64,000 nucleotides of DNA from Trissonchulus latispiculum (taxonomy: Eukaryota > Nematoda > Enoplea > Enoplida > Ironidae), in assembly GCA_030248195.1 (NCBI GenBank), contig JASAND010030419.1, positions 124,001-188,000 of the forward strand. The letters run 5' to 3'. A program made the position numbers and the translations under genes. Below, piece by piece: positions 11,950 to 22,971 of this stretch; position 1 is the first letter of the stretch, and each line of letters begins with the position of its first letter. The notes beneath the pieces were generated by a model. It was not told the origin of the DNA, searched no databases, and saw only the letters and a list, made by a program, of their open reading frames with translations.

Positions 11950-12628
11950 GCAACATGTTTAGTCTCTCGGCCGCGCAGACCTGGTTTCCAGTCAGGGCCG
12001 GACCGGGCCGGGCCTGAGGTAAAGCTAGTAAGGGACGGACCAGGCCGCACAGCTTCCAACGAAAAAAAACCGTTCCGGCCCGGCCCTGTTCGGCCCTGCC
12101 AAGCCCTGGCGTTTTCGCGCATTAATTTATTGCATATATATATATATACACTTTCCACTTCTAATAATTGATTTTGTTTACCTAAATTCTAAATTTCTTG
12201 CTTTCTTTGTGTCAAATGAGACTGAATGTAACAAATCAATATCAATTTCAAATATACATCAGCTTTAGAGTAACAGAAGTTTAATCTACTACATACATTT
12301 GTAACTGCTACAAACTCTTTTCAAACAACAAACAAGCAAACATCCAAACATGTTAAACATTTAACTATTTCGGTAAATCGACCTCAGGCTAGTTGAGTAC
12401 ATTCAGTGCTTATTTCCTTTGCAAGATATGATGCTGAAATATTCGTAATGCACTGCCTTTTGAAAGAACATGTGTATTGTACCTCGAGAATTACGTCAGA
12501 ACACAAAATCATAAAAGTCTCAAATCTTCATACAGTTTTTTTAAAACTCAGGGCTTTTCAGGGCCGAGTTGGGCCGCGCAGACCCAAACTGCGCTCAGGG
12601 CCGGGCCGGGACGAAAAAATCAGCCCTG
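11950..12628. mobile_element. Element with GGGCCGGGCC words, copy 1
   Basis: Closely related over its whole length to 32501-33256: a GGCCGCGCAGACCTGG block on the left, an AT-rich core with TATATA tracts, and a GGGCCGGG block ending AATCAGCCCTG on the right. The right end on the reverse strand starts CAGGGCTGATT. No matching target duplication was found, and the left terminus is unclear. Confidence 0.65.
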
Positions 12629-13310
12629 ACCTCATCAATGCGAAAAGAAAACATGATTTTTATCGAGGGTCGCGAGTGATTAACTAAATTCTTGTTGAGT
12701 CTCGTAAATTAATAAATGTTTTAGTGGCTATTGCATGCAATAAATGGAGGAAATGGGCTTGTTATCGAAAATTTCTTACACGTTTTTGTCACCTTTAAAC
12801 AGGTTTTGACACGTTTTTACACTTTACGCTGTTAAAGACACGTGTAGAAATGCGTTTCAGTTTTACTTTAAATTAACAACCCTATAAAGCAGTATTGTTT
12901 AAATGCATGTAATGAATGCACTGCCTACTAAACGGTGGGGATAAGGATTTTTTAGCAACTTTTGCTCGCGAGCTCTTTATTTTTTCTACACTGTCGCCAT
13001 TTACGAAAATTTCAAACCATACACAACACAAGCTTAATATTCGACACTACTCAAGTTCAACCTCTTTGTCTTACTTTCCTAAATTTCTTGACTAACTAAC
13101 AATTGATTCATTACAAACTGTGTCTAAAGGTATTTGTAACGGAAGGTATAAGATTTGCTACAAGCAAACGAGGGTTTAGATCTATTGCTGTGGAATAAAA
13201 CGTTCAAGTTCAACTTCAATTACTGATTTGTTTGCCGAACTGCATCGCAACAACTATTCCACCATTTTAATGTCAATGCTAACCATAAGTTAAGACCCCG
13301 CTGAAGACCA
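12629..13310. other. No gene recognised
   Basis: AT-rich DNA without supported features. Confidence 0.5.
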
Positions 13311-13314
13311 CACA

Positions 13315-13886
13315 AGTTCGTCAAACATACATAAAACGTTCCCCTACACGAAACACCCCCCCCCAACAAGAACTGCGAATTTTTAATGGTAATGCTAACC
13401 CGAACACAAGGTTTCACTTGTAAATGTGCGCCAATACGAATTGCTAAGTTTTTATGAAAATGCTAACCAAACTGAAGCTAAGGCCTACATACAGCCAGGG
13501 TATCCTTTGACATAAACAACCGTCGAAGAATTTAAATAGCGAACAAATTATGTTAATCTAAAATGAAACTTTACACCACAACTAAAGACCGCTGAACTTC
13601 GTTAACATACATAAAACGTCCCCCAACACGAAACACACCCCCCCTCCAAACACGAACTGCAAATACTTAATGGGAATGCTTAGCCGAACTTAATGTTTCA
13701 ATCATAAATGTGCCCCAATACGAATTGCAACGTTTTTATGCAAATGATAACCAAACTGAAGCTACGGCCTACATAAAGAAAGGAGGCCTACATAAAGAAA
13801 GGTTATCCTTTGACATAAACAACCGACTAGCTATTTAAATAGCGAATAAATTATGTTAATCTATAACGGAACTTTACACAAAAAGA
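13315..13886 (+). repeat. Tandem duplication of a ~290-bp unit
   Basis: Unit 1 is about 13315-13583 and unit 2 about 13604-13886. Shared phrases include ACATACATAAAACGT, CCAATACGAATTGC and TATCCTTTGACATAAACAAC. In unit 2 a shorter segment (GGCCTACATAAAGAAAGG) is itself doubled. No coding frame is conserved between the copies. Confidence 0.8.
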
Positions 13887-14044
13887 GCAAAGCTACATTT
13901 CCAACCGCATTCGATATTCATAGGCGCACACAAAGCAATGCAATGTGTACCAAGCTTATGGATCAGGAATGGTAGAAGAGGGAGGGGGGGCTGCTAATAA
14001 GTGCGAAATGGCTACGTTTACACTTGAACTAAATTACTAGACAT

Positions 14045-14640
14045 AGGCATAGGTAGTCCGGTACCCGACGGGTACCCGGGTACCCGAAAATTTTCGGTTA
14101 CCCGGGTCCTGCTTCGGGTACCCGATATCTTGCTTTAACAAAAGATTGTTGTTATATGTTACAATAAATAGAATCAAACCGCTGAGTTTTTATTGTACAT
14201 AGTATTTTTTTAGTTTTTGTAACTGAAATAAACAAATTTGTAACAAGAGAGTGCTATTCCCTATCTACCAAATCCTAAACCTATATATAAGCAAAACGTA
14301 CATACTAAAATATGACATTGAAATATGAAAATTTAAAATAACCCATCAAAGGCGTTCTTTTTCGTTAGCGCTAGCCACTTGCTATTAATTAAATAAGAAC
14401 GGTACCTCAGGGATACTGTTGCTCAGCTTAACCCTTAATCTGGAGTTGCACCTTCAGTATACTGGTTAGTTTCTGTTGAAGTTTGCACACAAAAATTGAA
14501 GAGGCAACAGCTAAAGCTGGAAGAGTTGCCGTAAAACATCAAATTCGGAATGCTTACCTTTCTAATCCTTAAAGAAGAGTTTGCACTGATTTCACCTTAG
14601 TTATTAATTTTCTATAACCTTTTCAGAAAACGTAAAACAT
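14045..14640. repeat. GGGTACCC words plus dispersed repeat shared with 58290-58640
   Basis: 14060-14130 is an array of GGGTACCC words. 14195-14530 aligns with about 58290-58640 in the same orientation, sharing AAGAACGGTACCTC, GGATACTGTTGCTCAGC and AGAGGCAACAGCTAAAG. It is probably the body of a mobile element whose ends I could not fix. Confidence 0.6.
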
Positions 14641-14927
14641 TGGCTGAAAACTCTTATTAAAGACATCCTAAAATTTATATCAAATCTTCTGTCCGGCCTA
14701 GGGCCCGGAGCCAGCTACACGGCCCGGGGACAACCCTAATTTGATAGCATTAATTTTAATTCATTGCGCTTTTCTTATCTACCAAACCTAAAAATTGTAT
14801 TATTACATTACATATGTACATAGCTCAAAAGTCCCACCGGTATGACTTCCGCAGTGAAAGTGTTAAAAACTGTATGAAGTATATATAACTGCATTCATAA
14901 AATTTATACCTATGTATTATGTTAAAC

Positions 14928-15033
14928 CTGCAGATGAAAATTTTTGCGTCGGTCATCGCAATCTTGTAGAGTTGCGTCAATGTTAACAGATTCTTCGGGT
15001 AAGGGCACTTGACAGATGCATAGTCGTAGTCCA
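14928..15033 (-). CDS. Internal exon of an unidentified minus-strand gene
   Basis: On the minus strand a strong acceptor (TTTATTTTCCACAG) is followed by 106 bases open in one frame and then a donor, TGCAG|GTTTAA. The exon encodes about 34 residues, including DYDYASVKCPYPKNLLTLTQ. It starts with two bases that complete a codon and ends with two bases of the next. I do not recognise the protein. No partner exon could be joined with confidence; a further candidate lies near 15350-15415. Codon content and the splice signals support it as real, but function is unknown. Confidence 0.45.
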
Positions 15034-17208
15034 CTGTGGAAAATAAACATTTGCCCTCCCCACGCGGTGACCTCGAAGGCTGTGCAGGCTTAGAGCCAAG
15101 CTCATTTCCCCATGTACATACGTACCTATGATGAAGATCACACAAACAGAATTTAATTTCGAGTAAGAAACGAACAGATAACTGCGTTAAGTATAGAACA
15201 CATAAAAGAAATAACAATAAGGTATGTGAAGCAAGCGTTAAATCCACAATACAGTTAACGCAACTCGTAAGTTCTGCTAAAAACAATTGCGGTTTAGAAT
15301 AGTTACACAACTATCACCCACTAACATATTCGTTAAAATTGGAACTGTATACCAAACATTGTCCCAACCCCTGTAGGATTCCCCAGCACCAACAGAACAG
15401 GAGCTATAGTACCTGTAAGATTTTAATAGACCATTAGGAACCTCATCCATTTTGTAACCGTAGCCTTGCTTGAACCTACGGTATGTGTACGGTATCCGTA
15501 GGTACCGTTCAAAGCGTAGTTTTATTTTGGAAAGCAATTTGCAATAAGCTAGTTTTTTGTTAAAAGACTGCATTTTTTCTTTAGCTTTTTTGCTGCCACA
15601 GCTTTGCTTTCATTCATAATCTCCAGCTTACAAGAACAGCAAAAAGTTAAGTTACACAAAAACTTGTGAAAAACATACCGTAGATAATAGGAATCTACGA
15701 TTTATCTCTACTTTTAAATATACGCTACGCTTACCGTAGCTTAACTTTGAGCTTCTTTTACTAAACGGATGAAGTCCCTTACTGTAAAAGCGGATGTGAG
15801 AACAGTGTTTTAGATATGAACGTCTTTCTTTTCCGTCTACCATTCATCATTATGTAGAGATAGTGACAAACTATGGGGTGGGTCCTGCCTACGTCCACGC
15901 TAAATTTGAGCCCGCTACATAGCTCAGAGATTTTAGCTAATCAAACAATACGGGACGGGCATAATCAAATTTGTGGGACTGCGGGATCCCACTGGTCGGG
16001 ACAAACAAACTGAGTGCGGGTCGATTTCGTCCCAAGTCCATCTCTGCGCAAGCTCACCCTCATCCCCATACGGGGATTACTATGCCCCCACCACAACTCA
16101 CGGCTAGTTTTATTCCTCCTCTATATACATACTCATTTTTTGTACATACCCAGGCAATTCTGACAAGTTTTCCCAACCCACCCTGTCCGGGCTTATTGTC
16201 TCCGCAGAGATACTGAAAAGGTCCATGTTTTGTCAAAACATAAAAATTTCCTTAATTTTCATTCTTTTCTGTTCTAGCCCTTTCCTTGCAAATAGCTGTT
16301 TTTAGAAGAAAACTTTCCATTTAACAGAACATTTTGCGTTTCGCCACACTACATACGACACTGGCAAAATTAAAAAAACACCTCCCCTCGCCCGCGACAA
16401 TTCGTCCCTCCCATCAGGGGCCCGAGGAAAGACCTCCTCCGAAAAATTTCAATAAAACAGTCTGAACAATATAAGCGATAACTAAAGTAAAACTATCTTT
16501 TCCATTAACAAGCAAGATTTTATGCAAAAGAATTATGTTTCCGCTGGTTGGACATTTTTCGTAAATTGTAAACCTGTTGCGCAGTTAATTATTTTTATGG
16601 TGGAGTTATTACTTGCTTTCAAAAAACGTACGTGCAAAACATTGTCTGAACACTTTACAATATTTGTGGAATATTCAAAGTTTCGACGTACATATATATT
16701 ACAGATTCGTTTCTGCATTTGTTTCATGCTTTTGGAAAACCTTAACTGAGCTGTTAAAGTAGAAGTTCTACTATGAGTCATCATCAATCAGAACATAGAA
16801 TAAACATTTCCGGTTTTGAAATTGCTATCATTGCATGAGCACATGTGCATAATAATTACATGAATTAGAAAGATTAGATTTTTCAAACGAAAGACAAGAT
16901 TCCACACACAAATCATACGAGCCCTATCATAAACCATTGCTCACACACATTTATGGTGAACTGCATCTTTATCAAGCAAACTGCGTGTAAGGGCTCGGGT
17001 TGAGCAAACGTAAGAGACCTGCTGCGCAGAAGCGCAGCAGGAAAAAAAATTAACACGTAAATATGGCGTTCAAACGACATGTACCCGTGTACATCTCTAA
17101 TTGCTGTGCATACACCTATATATACGCTTAAAATGTTTAATTTATTGTCTGAGATCTAAACGTTTAAACCAGCTTATCCGAGATTCAACACTTGTCCTGT
17201 CTAAACAG
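15034..17208. other. No certain gene; possible minus-strand exon near 15345-15414
   Basis: At 15414 on the minus strand an acceptor, ATTAAAATCTTACAG, precedes sequence open in two frames. One of them ends with TAA after a run containing APVLLVLGNPTGVGTMFG and could be a terminal exon. The evidence is thin. Bases 16035-16046 (end GTCCATCTCTG) and 17085-17094 (GTACATCTCTA) look like lone hAT-like termini. Confidence 0.3.
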
Positions 17209-17376
17209 GTATATGTGCGCTCTGGGATGAATCATGAATCCTCCGCAGAGTCCTTTACAGCGACCGTTCTTCCTCCTCGAACCCTGATGGAAACCTTCTT
17301 AACGGGCCGAAGTTCCATGATTGTCCCTTTATCAAAACTTGACAGTCGCAACGGAGCAGTCGTCGCTAAAAAATAA
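17209..17376 (+). CDS. Putative last exon of an unidentified plus-strand gene
   Basis: A plausible acceptor (CCTGTCTAAACAG, 17196-17208) leads into 55 codons ending at TAA (17374-17376). The stop lies inside an AATAAA hexamer (17372-17377), the same arrangement as at 31630-31635. The residues include TVLPPRTLMETFLTGRSSM near the middle and a basic end. I recognise no family, and no upstream exon was found. The frame also stays open upstream of the acceptor, so the exact start is uncertain. Confidence 0.4.
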   Translation, partial: VYVRSGMNHESSAESFTATVLPPRTLMETFLTGRSSMIVPLSKLDSRNGAVVAKK

Positions 17377-17796
17377 AGAATCTACATTACAATGATCAGA
17401 TCACACAACACAACGAAATTATTAAATTCTCCTATAGCAAACTAACATGTGAGCTACACGATCAGCACAACAGTTGCAGACTCCCCTGACCACCATGTCT
17501 ATGGGCACAGGTTCACCGAGCAACTCATATTCGCCGACCACCCCCCCCAGGAAAGTTAGAGCTTTTTTGAAAATTTGGGATGCTCAGGATTTTTTTCTCG
17601 ACACTGTCCTATGAAAAATTTAGCTGTGTCTACCTTGTGTCCATCTAAAACTTTTTGTGTCCAGCTAAGAAAATTCGTGTCTGGACACGCTCCTGGACAC
17701 AAAATAACCAATCAACTTGCTATAGTTGCCGCTAGAAATCGCCCCAAGCGCGATTGCGGCAACTTGTTTGCGGCAACTTTTTTCTCACTTGCCACT

Positions 17797-17887
17797 ACGT
17801 TCACATTGGGCAACTTTGTAGCAACTTGGTCGAAGCAACCAAGTTGCGTCGACTAAGTTGCCCCAAAGTTGTCCAGTGTGAACTGCC
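17797..17887. repeat. Short foldback with GTTGC words
   Basis: The arms GTTCACATTGGGCAACTTTG and, on the reverse strand, AGTTCACACTGGACAACTTT are inverted copies separated by CAACTTGG/CCAAGTTG words. The TTCACACT terminal motif also occurs at 49986-50434. No target duplication is seen. Confidence 0.55.
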
Positions 17888-18407
17888 CATAACTCTCAGC
17901 TAGTCATAAAATTTCTAACTCCATAATTTCAAACAAAAGTATTGTCATATATACCTGTAGTGTAGACGGCTCCATTAATCTCAGACTGTGCTTATTCCAG
18001 TGGGGGAGATGGCCCCTATTAACCACCTTCCCCCAAACCAACGTAGGCCCTTTCTTGTACTAAATTGTCCTCTGCAAAATTTGCTAAGAAGGCAAAATTT
18101 TCTGTTTCGCCGGAGATTTTTACTCTATTTTGCCCTCTTCAACACTAATCTGCCACTATTTACGATAAACACCAATTTAAATGCTGCATGCCCAAAACAT
18201 TCCACTGTTTCCCCATATTTTTCGATAAAAATTCACCCCCAAACTAAAAACTACACATTTGTTCATATTTACGCTAAAAATTCTACATTGCGGTAAACAT
18301 AACAATGTCCGCACCCACTTTTCGAACACCCCCCCCCTCCCTAGAAGGGGCAGTGGTTGGTGAAGGCCAACCAATTTAAAAAAACAATCGCAATATGGGC
18401 TACATTT
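17888..18407. other. No gene recognised
   Basis: Sequence downstream of the bZIP stop. Its start (18050-18160) contains open frames of low complexity and there is a C run at 18329-18340. No AATAAA was seen just after the bZIP stop, so the 3' end of that transcript is not defined. Confidence 0.4.
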
Positions 18408-19028
18408 CTAACCCTTTGCTTCTCCACTTTCAATCGCTTCCGAATTTGATTCACTGTTGGGAGCGCTACATGTAGACGAGTCACTAATGTTCTTTTCATC
18501 TACATTATGAACGGATCCACCGCGTCGCAGTCCGCCATTGGAATAAGTCGCTCCGGCTGCACTATTCAATTTCATCGATCCAACCCCTGCAGTCAAATTT
18601 GACACTGACAATGAATTCGCAGCGCAGACGGAGGAGGCCCTCTCGGACAGCAGGCCGAGACGCTCTGCAGGTGTCACCACTCTGTTCCCGACCTCCGGTA
18701 TACTTCTACACGACCCGAGGACCAATTGGCGAAGGCTTTTATTCTCCCGACGTAGGCGGACAATTTCAGACTCCAACTGTGGGTTGCATCCCCTGAGCTG
18801 AATCAACTTTTCCACCGCGAACAATTCTTTAAGCCGAAGAAATTCAGCATTCAGGAGCGAATTTTCAGATTGACTGCTAACCAGCCTACGCTCTAGGTCA
18901 TTAATCTGGGCTTTCATCGTGGTTCGTTCCAAATAGCTAAGGTGCAGACTTTCCTTAAGACAATGTACGAAGCTTTTCTGCTTCTCTCGACACCGACGAA
19001 CAGACAGAGTATTAAGACGGCGCTTTTC
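18408..19028 (-). CDS. bZIP gene exon 2 with basic region and zipper
   Basis: 206 codons and a TAG stop (18410-18408). It begins GluLysArgArg right after the acceptor. The frame stays open upstream to an ATG at 19115, but that ATG lies inside a transposon terminal repeat (from 19101), so the acceptor at 19029-19030 is the better limit. Confidence 0.75.
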   Translation of the reverse strand, partial: EKRRLNTLSVRRCREKQKSFVHCLKESLHLSYLERTTMKAQINDLERRLVSSQSENSLLNAEFLRLKELFAVEKLIQLRGCNPQLESEIVRLRRENKSLRQLVLGSCRSIPEVGNRVVTPAERLGLLSERASSVCAANSLSVSNLTAGVGSMKLNSAAGATYSNGGLRRGGSVHNVDEKNISDSSTCSAPNSESNSEAIESGEAKG

Positions 19029-22000
19029 CTGAAACAGAGAACTAATTACTACCAGTTCCGTGCAGGGGCGCACGCAAAGTACACTTAAAGTTGGGTTTCC
19101 GGATCTTTTCCACAACCCCCCCCCCTCAATACGAACTGGTTGGATTGGGGGTTATTGGGTGATCCAAATGCGTTCATAGTTTGAGAAGGTGTTACCTGAG
19201 GCTCAGCAATTTCAAAAACTTAAAAAAATTTAAATTTTTTAAAATTTTAAAATTTTTGAATTTCAATCTTTGTTAATTTTTTCAAAAGTTTCCGATAGAT
19301 TCGATGATGCTGAGCATTTTTCCTTCTTGCAGCAACATCTGAAAATGCTTCCTGCGATCTCTACAGCGACTTTAACTGTCAAGATCTAAGGAAAACGCCG
19401 CCCTGTACACAGCCATAATTGTTGGCGCGGTAATTTAAAACCGGTTTACTTAAAGCGGAAAAAATTAAAAAAGTTTGAAATTTAAAAAAATTAAAATTTT
19501 AAAAAATTTGAATTTTTTTAAGTTTTTGAAATTACTGAGCCTCAGCCTCAGGTAACACCTTCCCAAAATATGAACGCATTTGGATCACCCAATAAGCCCC
19601 AATCTAACCGGTTCGTTTTGAGGGGGGGTTGTGGAAAAGATCCGGGTTTCCTTTTTTTTAATTAAATCAGCGTTCTTGCTAACATTTTTATAAACGATTG
19701 TAAAGTTCATGAAAAATGATATATTGTTGAATTTTTAGCAGAATTGTTATTTAGTTAACTGAAATTTTTAAGTTTTTTAAGAATAGTAGAGCTCACTATT
19801 GAATCAAATAACCAATTAAACTACAGAAAATGTGATTACGGTAGATAGCGCCATCTAGGTACGCGGCAGCTGACTCTAAATGCTATATTTCACTCTTTTT
19901 GTTTTAAATCCGTTTAACCTCCGTATCAACACGAGCATTAACAATCAGTTCAAAATTAACTAGAATTACAAGGATAAAATAAATCCTTAAAGAAATAGAT
20001 ATTACGGCGGTCGGATTTAAATTAACTCTCTCACTTCTTATCCTACTAAGTATATATTAAAAAACAGGGTTGGATTAAAAATTCTAATCCTGCACGAATA
20101 AAGAAATAGGATTAAACGTCGGATTAAAACCACCTCGTTTAATTCGTTTAAGGGGGGGGGGGACGACTAAACTTTTGCCCCGACTTTGTCCGATTGGCCT
20201 ACCTTTAGGCGATATTATAGAGCATGGGTGTGGTCAAAACATACTTGGTCGTTGGTTCTTAGCTGCCTTCCAGCCATGTGCTGGCGTCGCGTTTATGTGC
20301 CCAACCACCCCTTTTTCGCAACTACCAACATAATTAATTAAAAATCTCTGCTGGCTGCAAGACCCTAGCTACAAGCTTGTCATTGGTCAATATTATTGGG
20401 CACATGTGTCCCTATCTGCGGAAAAATACTAGACGTCTGTATCTTATCTGCACCTGAGGGAATTACTGTTCATAGTTGAAGTTTCTGCAAAATTTTGAAA
20501 ATTTTTGGCTAACGAAAGGAATATTTTATTACTGGTGCGAGCTGCACGGCTGTAATTTGGCATAAAATGAGGCCGTATAGGAGTACTCATTTGTGCCAAA
20601 TGGCAAGAAATTCTGCCGGGTGAAAAAAATTTTATGTCAACTTTAATCTTCAAAATTTAATAAAATCGCCTTTTTTGGGCAATAGTACCCCAGAAATCAA
20701 AGAAATCAAATTTTTTGAAATTAAACTTTTTTGAGATATTTGAACTCAGCCTGGTTGAAAACACTCCCACAAACGATTTTAGCTCGATTCGTGAAGGTTT
20801 GCGACTTCTATGGCTGCAGAAAGCCTTTACATAGGATCCGACAGACTGAAAATGGCGATTTTGGCAATTTTTGAAGATTAAAGTTGACATAAAAATTTTT
20901 TCACTCTGCAGAATTTCCTGCCATTTGGCACAAATGAGTACTCCTACAAGGGCCTCCTTTTACGCAAAATTACAGCCTTATAGCTCGTACCAGTAATAAA
21001 ATATTCCTTTCTTTTGCCAAAAATTTTCAATATTTTGCCGAAACTTCAACTTTGAACAGTAATTGCCTTAGATGCAGATAAGATACAGACAGACGTCTAG
21101 TATTTTTCCGCATATAGGGGCACATGTGCCAAATCATATTGGCGAATGGCAGCTTTGAAGCTTGGGCCTAACAGTCAGTAGAAATTTTTAATTAATTATG
21201 GTGGTAGTTGTGAAAAAAGGGGGGTCGGCCACATAAACTCGACGCCTGCACATGGCTGGAAGGCTGCTAAGAACCAACGACCAAGTATTTTTTGACCACA
21301 CCCAAACTCTTTAACTTCGCCGAAAAGAAGGCCAATCGGACAAATTCGGGGCACCCCCATTTTAGTCGCCTCCCCCCTTAACCCGCAAGTTTAAAATTTT
21401 AATTTGCAGCCTCAAAACTTGGTTCGCAGGACGATTTTTAGCGAACCAATAAAAAAATCAATTTTTAGCCGAACCATGCGTGACTCAAAGCTAGATGTTT
21501 CTGACTCATGCATAGTTTTGCTTGCTCTTTCTGGATCAAACAGTTCCAGCGCTGGATCAAAGACTTGGTTCGCTAAGGAGACGCACGTTCTTTTAACTGC
21601 ACTGAATTTTATGACAAAAGTACCGAGCGATACACAATCGCTGGTTACACGTATTAAACAAACATATTATATTAATCAAGAGTACATAATGATAAGAGTA
21701 TGACAAGCCTAACACTCTATGCAGCGAAGGCAAAAACTATAAGATGCGCGGGCTAGCCGATGCGCGCTAACAGCTTACCCCCCCCCCCACAAATTGACCC
21801 CCTCTCACACCACCCCTATATGGGTACGTGATCCAAACGGGGATCGCTCACTGCTTTGCATAATTACACGTTGAAATTAATAGCGGCCCAATTTGGGGGC
21901 GGGGTTTAAGCGTGTATGTTTAACACTTGCATGTGAAAAGCATGCTAAGCGTGAATTATGTGCACTGTAAATGGTTGCTACCAAGTGCAATCATAAAAAG

Positions 22001-22475
22001 GTGCTGGATAGCAGTTTTGTTAATTTTATAAAATAACTTTTAACCAGCTAATTGACTGCTTCATAGTATTCCCGGTTGTGAACATTAGTTATTTTCAAAG
22101 TCCGGATAATGCTGCACAAATTTGAAAAGTTGTGCAGTGGATTTGCACAACTATTAGCTAGGGTGCGGGATAGCAGAGTTGGGCCCTCTTATCATTATGT
22201 ACTCTTGATATAATATAGAAAGACGCGTTGCTAACCTGATACCGAGCAGTGCCTTTCGTTGCAGGAAACTTCCGACTATACACTCCAACTTTGAAGTTTC
22301 TTTCTGTCCCCTTATCATCTTCTTCTTGTGAACAGGAACTGTACCGTGTAATGAAATCTCGTTTCACACCCAGGCTTATTCCTGCTACAACCTGCTCATG
22401 AGCCCCCACCATTAACTCTGACCCTTGTAATACAACAGGCATCTGTTTCTTTGCATTTGAATGATCTCCAGCCAT
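18408..22475 (-). CDS. C/EBP-like bZIP transcription factor, two coding exons
   Basis: Exon 1 (22475-22236) starts with ATG in a fair context and ends CAG|GTTAGC. Exon 2 (19028-18408) follows the acceptor CTCTGTTTCAG. Both junctions are phase 0, giving 286 residues. The bZIP spans the junction: a basic region RYQEKRRLNTLSVRRCREKQ (about residues 78-97) matching the bZIP pattern N-x7-R, then R-x9-L and a heptad series L, S, M, L, S, L, L to about residue 150. The YxxxRR start and VRRCREK order fit C/EBP best (family EYRxRRxRNN then VRKSR), with Ala-to-Ser and Ser-to-Cys changes at conserved base-contact positions. The tail is rich in Ser, Asn and Glu. The family role is nuclear DNA binding as dimers; assignment to C/EBP rather than another bZIP group is inference. 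Extra 5' exons are possible. Confidence 0.72.
19101..19643. mobile_element. 543-bp foldback MITE in the bZIP intron, 8-bp target duplication
   Basis: Inverted termini GGATCTTTTCCACAACCCCC at both ends, with arms of about 160-180 bases containing GGGTGATCCAAATGCGTTCA and an AAATTTT-rich stretch. It is flanked by perfect direct repeats GGGTTTCC (19093-19100 and 19644-19651). An 8-base duplication suggests hAT or a related group, but the terminal bases are not a typical hAT start. It sits 65 bases upstream of the bZIP exon 2 acceptor edge and so occupies the 3' part of that intron. Confidence 0.87.
20152..21377. mobile_element. 1.23 kb nearly complete palindrome flanked by TTAA
   Basis: The left and right halves are inverted copies over about 600 bases each, centred near 20765. 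Shared phrases include AAATACTAGACGTCTG, CATTTGTGCCAAATGGCA and GTTGACATAAA. Both outer ends read TTAA then GGGGGG on the outward strand (TTAA at 20148-20151 and 21378-21381). TTAA duplication is typical of piggyBac-type insertion, though the G-run start is not the usual piggyBac end. It lies in the bZIP intron and could form a very long RNA hairpin if transcribed. Confidence 0.8.
21675..22209. mobile_element. 535-bp MITE adjoining the bZIP exon 1 donor
   Basis: Terminal inverted repeats start ATCAAGAGTACATAATGATA at both ends (right end on the reverse strand). A rearranged partial copy occupies 50436-50683, again touching an exon edge. The interior has a C run (21778-21789) and the segment AATTAATAGCGGCCCAATTT shared by both copies. 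No coding frame. Confidence 0.7.
22236..22475 (-). CDS. bZIP gene exon 1 (80 codons)
   Basis: ATG at 22475 followed by a G, then 80 codons to CAG before donor GTTAGC. It has a Glu/Asp patch near residues 51-54 and ends in Tyr-Gln at the start of the basic region. A transposable element (21675-22209) ends only 26 bases beyond the donor. Confidence 0.65.
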
Positions 22476-22963
22476 GCTAAACGCAAATAACTACCAAATC
22501 ATAACATATACATTGTTAACGAATGGTATCAAAAATAATTTAACGTATGCGCAGCGCATTTCTAAAGCCCATAACGTGTTTCATTCAACTGCAATTTTTT
22601 CATTTTTTTCTAGAAGCAAACAGAACTTTAGCTAACCGTTTGGTTTAACACATCTACACGCATGACTAGGCAACGCATATTAATAAGTACAAAAGAAAGC
22701 GCACATATATATACTGTATCTAACAAAACGCGCATTAAACCATGCTAACAAATTTAAGAAACCTCCGAATGTAAACACACCTAATACCGAGCTTACTCTT
22801 GTGGGAAGGGGGAATGGAGGGCCGCCATAACATCCCCTAAATCGTCCCCCTTCCCAAACATCTGAACCTCTCCCGAAAAAGTGCGTGTCCATTTTGGTAA
22901 AAAGGTATTGTCCCGATATAAACACTCAGAAATCGAAATTTACTTTTACTATCAAAATTAGGG
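22476..22963. other. Upstream of the bZIP gene
   Basis: Probable 5' region of the minus-strand bZIP gene. No TATA-type promoter is clear; a TATATA tract at 22705-22712 is the only candidate. No other gene is recognised. Confidence 0.3.
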
Positions 22964-22971
22964 GATTAATA

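Noticed and set aside
18599..18796. Plus-strand frame antisense to the bZIP exon
   Set aside because: Shadow of the real coding strand.
19029..19115. ATG at 19115 as the start of the bZIP protein
   Set aside because: It lies in a transposon terminal repeat, and a good acceptor precedes the basic region at 19029-19030 with a phase-matched upstream exon.
22680..22925. 81-codon minus-strand frame upstream of the bZIP gene
   Set aside because: Low-complexity, no splice support, no recognisable domain.
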